Source of the DNA: Synchiropus splendidus
Taxonomy: Eukaryota > Chordata > Actinopteri > Syngnathiformes > Callionymidae
Direction: 5' to 3'
Length of the DNA stretch: 64,000 nucleotides
Assembly (NCBI RefSeq): GCF_027744825.2
Contig: NC_071334.1
Span: forward strand, 54,314,937-54,378,936
Part shown: piece after piece, positions 1 to 62,884 of the stretch
How positions within the stretch are numbered: the stretch's first letter is position 1
Layout: the number at the start of each line of letters is the position of its first letter
Position numbers and translations under genes: made by a program
The notes under the pieces: model-generated
Seen by the model: only the letters and a program-made list of their open reading frames with translations
What the model was told of the DNA's origin: nothing
The model's database searches: none

Positions 1-312
1 AATGAAATAATTTAGAAAACACCTGTGGACAAAACATCTGGCTCCTCATTATTAACAAACGTGTAGATGTAACGGAAAAAAAACCATGATAGGTAGTTGT
101 AATATATAAGAATAAATAAAAAGGAACTTCCATTAGCTTGGCAAGCAGTAAAATCTTCAGAAAGGTTTTACTAGAAATGGTACCAAAATATAACAAACGG
201 TTAACAAAAAACAAAAGATGTGCAGAGGCATTAGATCAGGGCAGCTGATAGAAATGCATTTAAATATACATTGAAATTGCAGTGAGCTATTTTAAGGCTT
301 GAGCAAAACATT

Positions 313-381
313 TCTACTTTGACCTCATGTGGGACAGACATATGTAGACAACGGGCAGCAGGTCGCACTTTGCCCAGGTCC
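313..381 (+). repeat. Dispersed repeat, copy 1 of 3
   Basis: The pattern ctttgacctcatg ... gcactttgcccaggtcc recurs in diverged form at 1201-1266 and 40405-40487, sharing the tgac(t/c)tcatg start and the gcacttt end. This indicates an old interspersed element whose class is not recognised. Confidence 0.4.
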
Positions 382-442
382 AGTCTCGATCGATCAACGC
401 TGAAGAATAAATCATGTGATGCATGTTTTGATATAAGAGTGT

Positions 443-455
443 CCACCAGAGGGCG
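443..455 (+). promoter_or_regulatory. CTCF-like motif
   Basis: ccaccagagggcg fits the CTCF core CCASYAGRKGGCR at all positions and sits in a small GC-rich island (gggcgccgcggcgc) within AT-rich DNA. It is oriented on the + strand. Motif evidence only; binding is not shown. Confidence 0.4.
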
Positions 456-1200
456 CCGCGGCGCAGAGAATGGCTGACCAAACCTAACCATGATGGAGTG
501 CCTTCTATTTTTCCTTCACAGCAGATACTCCAGTTTAATAAAAGCTATACTAAACCTCATCTTGTGAGCATGTTTCTGTCACATACAGGCTGCATTAGCT
601 GCCATCAATACTTGTGCTATTTAATAGTGATGTGAAGCTTCATGAGGCCTCATGTTCAGGGTGCAGACTGTAACGTCACATGCAAGTCTCTGATATTAGG
701 ATACTGTTTTGTGAGATGTGTTAAATCGGGGGTGGGCCATTCACTATCATAGGGCGTCATATTATATACTAGAAGAAAATGGATAGATTCTGAAATATAA
801 GAGAAATAAATATATACACAAATAAGAACATTGAAAAGTGTGATCGCATGATCTATATGACACTGTTTATATATGTTTATTTTCAGATTTGAATTGTGAA
901 ACAATAAATATGTGAAGATTATTGAAGTAGTAAGTATGAGTTGGAGTAAACGTGAAAGTATGATAGCAATCTAGTCATTTGAGAAGAAATCTTAAGCAGT
1001 CTTATTTTTCCTCATATAATTTAAGGGGAAAAAAGCCATTACTTGTGAAACTAATTTAACAAATGTCATCCATGAAATGGTGAGGAAAATAAAGGGCGGA
1101 AAAAGAGGAAAGAAAAGTCCCGAAACCTTCAAATGGAAATAAGAATAAGAAGAATAATAAGAAACGACTAAACTAAACATCTCTCAATGATTTTTTCGTA

Positions 1201-1266
1201 AGTTTCACTCTGACTTCATGAGGGCCACAGTCGAAGGTGACCCCTGGGCTGCACTTTATTTGGACC
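1201..1266 (+). repeat. Dispersed repeat, copy 2 of 3
   Basis: ctctgacttcatgaggg followed by cctgggctgcacttt matches the copy at 40405-40487 (gtctgacttcatgaggc ... cagggctgcacttt) and more weakly the one at 313-381. Confidence 0.45.
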
Positions 1267-3069
1267 ATTTGGAGGAGATGGAGATGCATGTCGTGTCCCT
1301 GAGCACATGAACAGCACAGCAGAGGAAAGAGAGGTATGTCCCATATTGCTAAACAAACTAACCTGAATGAAAAACACATCCTGGGTTGTCGGTTTAAATA
1401 CCCTGGCCTTGAACCAAAAGCATCGCAACCGCTGAGCTTTCTTGTTCTTTTGAAAATATCCAACACGCCTGGTTACCCTTGAAAAGCTTTTGTTGAGAAG
1501 GGTTTGTTTGGACTTGTTTATGAGCTGGAATAAAATGATGTTGTTGATTTGATACAAGTGGCTGTCTTTCTTTTCATCGCGCTCTTAAGAGTCGTAGGAC
1601 TCTGTTGCGCAAACAGAAATGCTCTTGACGATGTTTTCGAAAAGCAATTTATTCATCACCAGCTTGGTGAATATTGGTGTATTTCTGAAGGTCCCTTTGT
1701 ATGTTTGGGGTTTTACTGGAGATTTTATGATGCTAACCAGGCAGAGGGTCCCTCTTGACCCTGGACGCAACAGCTCCGGTTTATGGAACACCTTCTGCTG
1801 CAGCAGGGAAACCAAGGCTGAAGACAACATTCTCTGCATGTCATCTGAATTCAGAATTAGGCTGAAACCCATGTGAAAACTAAAACCTGAGTAAGTTGTC
1901 TGTCCCAGCGTGTGGTGTGAAAAGCATAAATCTCTTAGCCTTGAATCATATTCTGCGATCAATAGATGCTGGGCGGACTGCTTTTTTGTACAGCTGCCGG
2001 CGAAAATAATTCCCATTTCAATGTGGCCTCGCACTCATCCGCAGAACCCACTTTACACCTGACTCATCATGATGAGAGAACAATGCATAGGTGGGTCTTG
2101 ACCTTGCGAGACAAGCAGCCGAAATCCATTGAATGGCTCTGAACATTACACGTATCACCCATTCAAATGGACCACAGGCTCCTCCCAAACCACTTTCAGT
2201 CAATGATGGAAACTCTGTTTTTTATGTTCCACTAACTCACAAAAAGAACTGAGATGTTAGAATTGGATAGAATTGATGTCATTCTCGTCCTTTCTTTGGC
2301 CTTATTGTTGATCCAACATGGTACCACCTTCAGCTCCCTTAGTGGATGGGTTCAGTAGATGAACTGCCAGTGGTGGCCTGATGACGCTTTACAAAGCCCC
2401 GTTCTCGTTCTCAGAGCTCTTCTTAGTATCAAAGTAGTATAACTGCAGCTAACACTGCCACCTGAAAATGTGGATTCACTGAGCTCCTCCACCCCGCAGG
2501 ACCGTTCAAGCCTCACAATCCATGTGACAAGGCTTTTGAAGGACAGTTCATGTTGGTAGATCTCTACTTAAGGGATGTTCTCACCCAACGACATCAGTGC
2601 TACAACTGAATCACAAGTCCATGTAGAGTGGCGGTTACCTGTGACTAACTGTCGCCCAACAGCATTTGGTCTCGTACCAGGGGATGCAACAAGGTTGCAG
2701 GATCAACGTGTGTCAGTTGACATGCATCAGGCGACTGGACAGGCATTGTATGCAGAGAGGGTGAGTCTCATTACGGCTTAACTGACAAAACTAATGATGT
2801 CTCAGAAAGATCTGTTGGACACAGAGACGGCGGCGTCCAAATCCATTTTTGCATTTCATATGCTACCACCACGCTTCCACCTTAGATCAGAAGCAACTGA
2901 TATGCAATGTTGACCTAATGCTTACTTACTTCTTTGACTCAACTTGAGAGGTGGGGGGAAGTTGCATTGGTGGCTAGAAACTCCCTACTACATGGGTGTG
3001 GATAGTTGCATTTGGTGTGACCGAACCTTTTAAGCTACATATAACATAATTCAAAGGATAACAAGTTGT

Positions 3070-3265
3070 GTGCTATTAAATTTGAGGAAAAAAAAACAGT
3101 CCTTGCAGAGACCCCAGCAGTGATTGAAGCAGCCAGGGATTCCTCCATTGGTAGAATGGTTCAAATATCTTGGGTGTTTGTTCCCCAGAGAGGGAAGGAT
3201 TGAGTATGAGATCAGCGTACACATCTCTGCAGCATCTCCTCTCAACACCTCTGTCCTTAATAAAA
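3070..3265 (+). pseudogene. LINE reverse-transcriptase relic (C-terminal part)
   Basis: One frame reads VEWFKYLGCLFPREGRIEYE, followed by I-S-V-H-I-S-A-A-S. This resembles the FKYLG..F...G....EI..RI..AS block downstream of the RT core in teleost non-LTR retrotransposons. The similarity fades on both sides and the frame is not maintained, so it is an old fragment. Confidence 0.5.
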
Positions 3266-3394
3266 CTCTTCATCATTTTTTTTTGTGGATACCAATCAGC
3301 AATATGAAGGACCTTCTGATGTCGAGGCCGGTTGCTAGGGATGTTCTGATACAACTTTTTCTACTTTTTCCAATACGATACTGAAATTACAGCC

Positions 3395-3560
3395 TTGATC
3401 ATTGGCCGATGTTGATCAGATATAAGCACGGATCATACATACTTTTATTACTTCTTTTGTAGTGTGGAATGGCTTATATCGGAGATAAAAACAGTTAACA
3501 GTTGTTTTTTGGCTGATATCGGGCCGATATCCAATGCCAGTATCGGATCAGTAACCACGT
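3395..3560. repeat. Palindromic GATATCGG-type dispersed repeat
   Basis: Contains ggccgatgttgatcagatat and, 100 nt on, gatatcgggccgatatcc and agtatcggatcag, a series of imperfect ATCGGCCGAT palindromes of the type found in many fish non-autonomous DNA elements. A related motif (aatcggccaccgatt) occurs near 56263. Ends are not resolved. Confidence 0.4.
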
Positions 3561-6024
3561 TTGTCAGAATCACCTAATGTCAGACATTACAGTTTCCGAA
3601 CCAGTTATCCGATTGAAGTTATCCACTGTTCTTTCCCCCCATATTCCTTCTGCAAAAACACATACATGCTTTCCTCTAGTATGAGATACTCAACAAGCTA
3701 AGTTTCTGGAAATACTTTGAATTTGTGTCTGCGCTTGGATGACAAGTGACCAATTAAAAAAACGAAAAATGTGAAAAACGTTTTTTAATCGTCTTGATAG
3801 GCCAAGTAAAACGGCACAAATGATAAATTACACATTTTTCCCGATTGTTTGTGTGGCGTTTGATGCAGGAAGAAATCTACGGTAGTATACTGTTCTACTG
3901 TAGATTGTGGTGGACAGTGTCTTCAAGTGGAACAAATATTATGTGCCATCTGACTGTATGTGGAATGTTTTGTAAAAAAATATATTTTTATGTAAATTAT
4001 TATACATTACTGTGTTTTGTAAATTTGTATGAATGTTGCTTTCACTGTAAGACGCTAATTCTCTGTCATACTAAAAGTTGTTCACTGAGTGATTTTAGTC
4101 TGTTAACATTGTATGTCAAAACAAATGGTTTAAATGTACGTTTTCACACAGGTGCGGTGGCAGTTTTAAGCTAAGGCATAACGTTGAACTCAAACACACA
4201 AGACAGTTGTGCTCTGGACCCCTGAGACTTCAGATTTGCTGCGTTACCTCAAATTTGGAATCATGTCAGGAAATTCTGTTAAAGTTACTGTCCAACTGTT
4301 TTTGTTACTCTATTAATGTGAATGTTGGCAGCATCTGTCGTCATTGATTCTTTATGTTATGATGAAGGGGATTGTCTTCTGCTGCAGCTAAATGTAACTA
4401 ACAAAATACAGTGTAAAGTTACTTTGCTACTTTTTCAAGGTAGCAGTGACACACCGTCTGCAGGGTAGAGCGAAGCCATGTGAGGTGGCTGGAGCATCTA
4501 GCCGTGACGCCTTCTGGTGAGGATTTTTCTGTCCATGATCCTCGGGTGTGTCTCCGAGAGGCAAAGGAAAGAAGAAGTAAAAAGAGTAAACTGTGGATGT
4601 GCTTCACCAGTCTGTCATTTTAAAGAGACAGCGTGTGATGTACTGTTAAGAACAGTTTTTTTTTCTTTTTTTTTTTTCCCCGTCTGACACACTTGTAGAC
4701 ATCTAGGCTCAGTTTCCATTAAGACGTCAGAAACAACCCATTGAGGACGTCAAGGAAATGAGCACAGTAAGCACGTGGACATATTCTGTCTGAGTCGGTC
4801 TTCTGAAGTGGCCCGTCGGTGGGCCGACTGGCACCACAGAGACCCGGTGGCACCGCGCGGGAACCTCCGCCAACCCTCGATGAAAGACGGCGGCCGATTG
4901 TTTCCTGTTATTGAAACTCTACTCATGGCTGGGTGTGGGCCGTCCAGGAGGTATGGACTCACACAAAAAGGGGACCAGTCAGAGAGTGCGGTAAATGACT
5001 CGGCATCATTGACGTGACGGTCGCTGAATCACTAGTATCTGTTCTTATTGTGTTCATGTTTTGTTCATGTGTAGAAGTATATTTCCAGTAACAATTTTCA
5101 CTCAGTCATACCTCAATTTCTAAGCCAGAGACTTGATGACCATTAGCTACATAAGGAAAACAAGCCACCTAAATTAGCCGACAAGGTAGATGCGCATCTG
5201 TGAGCAGGAAAAAACAACAGCAAACATTTAAGTTTGAACTTCACTGAAAGTCTGGAAACACATTACAGTGACATTGTGACAATATTATTAACCCAAAGGA
5301 GGAACGAGGACAAGGTTTCCCTTTAGTGGCAAAGCCTTTATCTTTGCTGCAGCAATCAGCTCTTCTGTGAAAGAAAAATTGAACCGAAGCAAAGCCTAGA
5401 CACAACATCCTTTCAGAGCCGAGTCACAGCTGCAATCCTCCCATTACATCAACCTTCTGTGAAAATACATGCATTTGGAACATCTTCACCACACCACCCC
5501 GTAAACACTGCCGATATATCTGCTCAACAGTTCCTTCAAAAGAAATACAGAGAAAACATATGTTTTTCTGTCCTTCCACAGACAATAAGATGAGCATGTT
5601 GGAAATGAAGAACACAAATCTGTTTCAAGGCATGAAGCACAAATTATAAAACGGACGTAAGGGACAAATCACAGACACATGATCCACCCAGGTTATTACA
5701 GGACTCTCTCTCATCTCTGTATGTTCTGGTTTTGACTGCAACACTGAAATATAAAGGCATTAGTTTCCCAAACCTCCTGTTGCACACCATCTCCCACTTA
5801 ACATTCCAGATATATCTTGCATGAAGGCAGCCCAAAACAATTTGGTGTCAGATCTTGACAGTCTGATGTATCAAACCACAGACAGAGGTACCAGAATATT
5901 TAGAAAAACACATACTTTGCCCACAATGTTTTTAAAAATAACATTTTTTTTTCTCATTTATTCACACCAATTTCCATAAATGCTCTATATTTATCTTGAC
6001 AGAAAGAGACACATCATGGCTCGT

Positions 6025-6071
6025 CATATACATATACATATACATATATATATATATATATATATAGATAG

Positions 6072-6156
<85 letters not shown>

Positions 6157-6214
6157 TATATAGATAGATCGATATAGATATAGATATAGATATAGATATA
6201 GATATAGATATATA
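6025..6214. repeat. (TA)n / (GATA)-like microsatellite
   Basis: A run of TA dinucleotides interrupted by gatagatcgatata, ending in gatata hexamer-like units, directly abuts the Tc1 relic. The long Ile/Tyr-rich open frames across it on both strands are artefacts of the repeat. Confidence 0.95.
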
Positions 6215-6752
6215 GCAAGAAAACCATTGCTAACACATTAGAATAAGACAAAGAGACTTGCCTGGGCCAAGAAACACTGCCATTGGACGACTGAGGACTG
6301 GAAAAAGGTATTATGGACTGATGAATCCTAATTTGAAATCTTTGGTTCATCACGCGGGATGTTTGTACGGTGTAGAGTAGGTGAAAGGATGCTTCCACAG
6401 TGTGTGGCTTCAACTGTCCAACATGGAGGAGGAAGTGTGATGGTCTGGGGCTGTTTTGCTGGATCCAGGGTTGGTGACTTGTTCAGAGTGAGAGGCACCC
6501 TGAACCAAAACGGCTGCCACAGCATCCTGCAGCGCCATGCTGGTATGAGTCTAGTTGGTCAGGGCTTCATCTTACAGCAAGATAATGACCCAAAACATAA
6601 ATCCACGCTATGCCAGAACTATCTTGCGAAAAAAGAACTAGCTGGTAAACTTGAAAACATGGAGTGACCGGCACAGTCTCCAGACTTAAACCCCATTGAG
6701 CAGGTTTGGGATGAAATGGACAGAAGGGTGAAAGCAAAGAAACCCACAAGTG

Positions 6753-6754
<2 letters not shown>
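6215..6754 (+). pseudogene. Tc1-family transposase relic
   Basis: The frame reads [40 protein letters not shown] and SPDLNPIEQVW, the hallmarks of a Tc1/mariner DDE transposase with aspartates in WTDE and DNDPKH and the glutamate in LNPIE. In-frame stops occur at 6239, 6329 and 6665, the last where Tc1 proteins usually have Trp. The N-terminal DNA-binding half is missing on the left and the C-terminus runs into a CA repeat after RRVKAKKPTSA. It is dead. No terminal inverted repeats are seen. Confidence 0.92.

Positions 6755-6846
<92 letters not shown>
6753..6846. repeat. (CA)n-(TA)n compound microsatellite
   Basis: About 33 CA units followed by about 14 TA units replace the C-terminal coding part of the Tc1 relic. 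Together with the array at 6025-6214 it encloses the relic on both sides. Confidence 0.95.
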
Positions 6847-6849
<3 letters not shown>

Positions 6850-6870
6850 TGAAACTCTCTAACTAGCTAC

Positions 6871-6957
6871 TAAAATGACTCACTGTATACACAGAGTTGA
6901 CAGCAACCTCATAACACAGATTGGGAAGTAAACTTTTCAAAACAAGGGTCGAATGGT
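6871..6957 (+). repeat. Recent direct duplication, copy A
   Basis: This 87-nt segment (taaaatgactcactg ... aagggtcgaatggt) matches 8531-8617 at 86 of 87 positions, differing at 6931/8591. A shared aactagctac lies just upstream of both, with seven extra bases in copy B. The copies are 1,660 bp apart in the same orientation. Confidence 0.9.
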
Positions 6958-7119
6958 GCAAAAATTGTAGTAGCCTTCAGCAATTCAGTTGTTGAATTCT
7001 AAAACCGCGTTTATAAAATTCATGATAATGATTATGATTAATATTACAGTATTTCTTATTTTTGACTTTCCTAGAATGTGCTGCAGATTTTTTCTTTCTT
7101 TGACAGAATAGCTGTGATA

Positions 7120-7304
7120 GTTTGTTCCGTGTTGGCAGGGCGTGGGCTGAACGCACGCGGTGAAAAGGTCGGTGGGAGGGGGTGAACCCAACGCGCACCG
7201 CCCTGAAACAGACACACAAAGTTTGGAAAGTCCTGGCTGCAGTCACATCCTCCATCGTGGATTATTACAGAAACACTCTTCAAGGCCAAGACACCACCTC
7301 AAAA
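7120..7304 (+). other. Possible non-coding first exon of eng
   Basis: A locally GC- and CpG-richer patch (about 7135-7260, with cgcacgcgg and acgcgcaccg) in AT-rich surroundings ends in a consensus donor, aaaa|gtaagt, at 7305. The next strong acceptor is at 8188-8189, 149 nt before the eng start codon. Together they could form an untranslated leader exon and an 883-nt intron. This is inference; no protein is proposed. Confidence 0.25.
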
Positions 7305-7475
7305 GTAAGTTTAGAGAACTCGAGCTGCTCCAAAAACCTGTTCCTCCCCTGCTGAGCCGCTTGTTATTTCGCTCAAGCACCTTCTTTCGTTTTTGCAACT
7401 ACAATCCAGACACATTGGCATCCATGTTTAATTTTAAACGTTCTTGTTTGACTAAAATATACCGGTGAAATATAT

Positions 7476-7500
7476 TTTCGTGACTTCTATAGTCACGAAA
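7476..7500. repeat. 10-bp perfect hairpin
   Basis: tttcgtgact, a 5-nt loop (tctat), then agtcacgaaa. It lies about 840 bp upstream of the eng start codon. It could be a remnant of a small inverted-repeat element; no function is assigned. Confidence 0.5.
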
Positions 7501-8099
7501 TAAGTCATGGGAACTGACACTTCTGTTGAAATAACACACGACCTGTTTACACGAGCTCTTCCTTTCTCTCTATATGAATCATATAACGGTCTCCTGCTTA
7601 TCTGATCTGGCCATTGTGGTATTATTTAAAGAAAGCGATGCCGTCGCGCTTCCTGAAAGAGTCAGAACCAGAACTTGGTGACCAGTAGATAACCCCTGGG
7701 TCCAGACCCCTCATTGTCCGCCAGGAAGAGTGAAAATCCTGTCATCTCACTGAAGGAATTCAAGACATCCGAACCACACTGAGAGTGTAGCAAAATATGT
7801 TGTGTAACCTACTGTGGAGTCGTTCTATACCGCAGCTTTGACTCAAACTGCTCATATTTGTTTGGATTTGAAGTTCAGAGATAATAAGATGCTGGTCATT
7901 TTCCATATTATTTGAGCCGTGTTAAAGCCTTAATATCATGGGATTAGTGTCATGATGAAAAAAAAAAGCCAAAAACAGTCAGCGTTTTGGTTCTGAACCA
8001 AGATGTTCTGGGTGAAATGTTTCCAAGAACCAAACCGAAGTTCTGCTGACTCAGAACGAGAACTTCAAACCAGCATCATCATCATTTTTTTTTTGTCCG

Positions 8100-8337
8100 A
8101 GTGTGCAGTATTGTTTTATTTGTGTGATGAACACAGCCAGAGATGAAGGTCCCTTATCTCCTCTGATGGCTTGCGTTTTGTTTCTCCAGACCTTTCAACC
8201 TTTCTGAAGGCTGGAATTGTCCGCTCTTCCGCTGCCTGACTCACAACATCGCTGGAGTTTGGACAGGCTCACTCAAATCACAGCGACAGACCATCCGAGA
8301 GCAGAGACTTGGCCATCAACTGAAACTAGTGGTAGAC
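8100..8337 (+). promoter_or_regulatory. eng: Proximal eng 5' region (promoter and/or 5' UTR)
   Basis: The sequence just before the start codon has a GATA site on the minus strand (cttatct, 8153-8159), an ETS core on the minus strand (cttccgc, 8226-8232) and a perfect AP-1 palindrome (tgactca, 8237-8243). No TATA box is obvious. Mammalian ENG is controlled by ETS and GATA factors in endothelium, so the combination fits, but each motif is short and common. A good 3' splice site (ttgtttctccag) ends at 8189, so 8190-8337 could instead be 5' UTR spliced to an upstream exon. Confidence 0.4.
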
Positions 8338-60624
<52,287 letters not shown>

Positions 60625-62884
60625 AGACTGAAGATCATCTCCCCTCAAATTCACCAGTGCGGTTTCAACTCCTTTTCTTTGGTAATGTGCTAGAAAGGGC
60701 ATTACAGCCCCCACGCTCCCATGTAAATTCAAATGAACTAAGCCAGACCCTCATCTGCGACATGCCAGCCTGGAACAGACACCTTCTGGGAGTTTGTATT
60801 GACAAGGGGCCAGCAGGAGGGCGGGGGTGACGGCTAACAGAAGTCTGATCAATGGCCTCTGACGCTCACCCCTGTGGCCTCTGTGTAACGTCAAGCCCCC
60901 GTACAGGAAGTTAAAGAGGGCAAGCGTCAAGAAAAAAAAGAAAACCTAATTTGGCTCAGAGCAACAGGAAAAACAAACCATATCCCCGAAGAGTGCGCAG
61001 GAAATTCACCGCATTCCTCTGAATGAATTGAGCTTGTGTGATCACGGCACAATAATGGTCAGACAGGAGACATGCGGCACAGAAGAATGACTTTGACCAA
61101 CAAAAAAAAAACATGAAAAGCTGGTCGGATGTTTGTCCTGGTCAGACCCGAAACAGTCATCAATAACGTCTAAAGAGTGGAATTCTCTGAACAAGCGTGA
61201 AATCCAAGGTAATGGTGCTTTGATATAAATTGTAGAACAAAGTTTCATCTGATACTGTATAGTTTTGGTACCACTCAAAATGTGTTCTCCTTTCAAAAGG
61301 GGGTTAAAAAGGGGACCAGACCAGACAGTGACTAACATATAGTTCCTGCCTTTTTAGTGCACCAACATCTTAAAGAGATGGCTGAACAAAATTCATGTCT
61401 ACAGAACATGCCTTCATCACACGCCTCCAACATGGCACTTCTTGAACAGGAAACATGGGGCGGGTGATGTTTTTTATTTTCCATTCGTCACATTAGCAAC
61501 CAATCTGTGGAGGGTGTCCAAGACCAATGCCAACTAGTAGCTTAGTGCCGGTTAAAAAAAGTCTATTCATTCCAAACTGGGTGGCATTCAGAATTCTGGC
61601 CTCCAAAAGTTTTTCACAAAATCCTTCCTGTGCTTGGAGACTCCAAGTTCATGTGGTTCCTTGAATTCTGCCAATCTTACCTTGTACTTTAATGGAGGAT
61701 ATTCACATATTCACTTTTGAGCTCATTTCTCTTGAGTCACACTCATGTTTGCCATTAATATTTGACGTTCAAGTCCATTTCAAAGTCACTTCAAAAGAAT
61801 AACAAAAGTAAATATCACATTTATCGACCCAAGATCAAGGTTTCAAGCGTCACCGACATGATGCCCACGTCTGTATGATATCTGATAACAAGATGGTTTC
61901 CTTCTTCCTTGTCTATCTTCAGAAGCCGGTGCCTCGTATTAAAATGTCTCCCGCTGCCCGAGATGTTGTGTCTCACTCCTGCAGATCCGGGCCAATCTCT
62001 ATTGAGCGAAAGATGCTTTGATGTGCCCCGTCCGTTAACTAACATGTTGATGCTGACATGAATTTCTTCGTCAAGTTCACCAACGTTTGTAAACAAACTG
62101 GTCTCTTTTCAGCTCTCTATGCTATAGGTCAAATTTTAAAAGAGATCACGACTTCTGGAGGAACAACCATCCATGCCTGTCTGAACTCAATTCAATTTGA
62201 AAGCAGTCATATAGAAACGGGATCATTTATCACAACCCACTGTGTCCTGATGTCAAAATCAGCTTGCGTAGACTTCTTTACTGCGCTCTGAGAATTTATG
62301 AAAACATATGCGTGTTCCTGTCTTCTCTTCTGAATTACAGACCAGTGCAGCTCCATGTGAAACCAAAGATTTGTAAACAAATACTGTGTTGAACAAAGGT
62401 GCCAGCTTTTTAATTCTGGCTGCACTGTTTCACAAAGCTTCATCGTCCCATCACTCCTAAACTGTTGTTTTACCCATTAAAGTTGAACAAATAGAAGGAT
62501 GATGTCAGAAGCTGTCAGGATACAGTTTTTTTTTCTTGTGTCTTTTTTTTTCTTCATGAAACTTCATGAATCAGCTTTATTTTCCGGACTCAGTAGGTGG
62601 CGCTATCAGGCTTCATGAAGCCTCACTGCTGAAACAACAAAAATCGATAATCACTAACAGCTTCTAAAATATAGTTCAAGTACTTGCTAAAATTTTTTTT
62701 TACTGCAATTGGGTAATGAAGCTTCATGAAGCCTCACTACTGAAGAGACAAAAACAGAAATTGCTTGTTTTTAAATCATCACTAAAGGCCTTTAAAATGT
62801 AAGTATCTGCTAAAATGATTTTTACTGGAATGGGGTGATGAAGCTTCTTGAAGATACAAAAATGAAATACAAAAAGAAAATAAA
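60625..62884 (+). other. eng: Probable eng 3' UTR and flank
   Basis: No AATAAA was found in the first 1.8 kb after the stop codon. The first candidates are attaaa at 62476-62481 and aataaa at 62879-62884, so the 3' UTR could be about 1.9 or 2.3 kb long. The region has no recognisable exon of a neighbouring gene. A 91-codon minus-strand frame at 61821-62096 is unassigned. Confidence 0.4.
62430..62850. repeat. Tandem 'gcttcatgaagc' repeat block
   Basis: ggcttcatgaagcctcactg at 62608, agcttcatgaagcctcacta at 62720 and aagcttcttgaag at 62841 begin successive units of about 112 and 122 bp. The units share cactaa..gcttctaaaat / cactaaaggcctttaaaat and tgctaaaat..tttttactg..at.gg. The block is preceded by tcagtaggtggcg (62589-62601), a one-mismatch CTCF-like core also present in the related repeat at 55425. 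Confidence 0.7.

Larger units (their letters stand above)
1..6024. other. Upstream non-coding DNA, repeat fragments only
   Basis: No exon with a recognisable product was found. Open frames are short, overlap on both strands and show no known domain. The stretch contains three small dispersed-repeat fragments (near 313-381, 632-655 and 1201-1266), a CTCF-like site, a LINE relic and a palindromic repeat, listed separately. The rest has no structure I could assign. Confidence 0.5.

Noticed and set aside
61821..62096. 91-codon minus-strand open frame downstream of eng
   Set aside because: The translation looks less random than most, but I recognise no family and see no convincing splice sites; it overlaps the probable eng 3' UTR.
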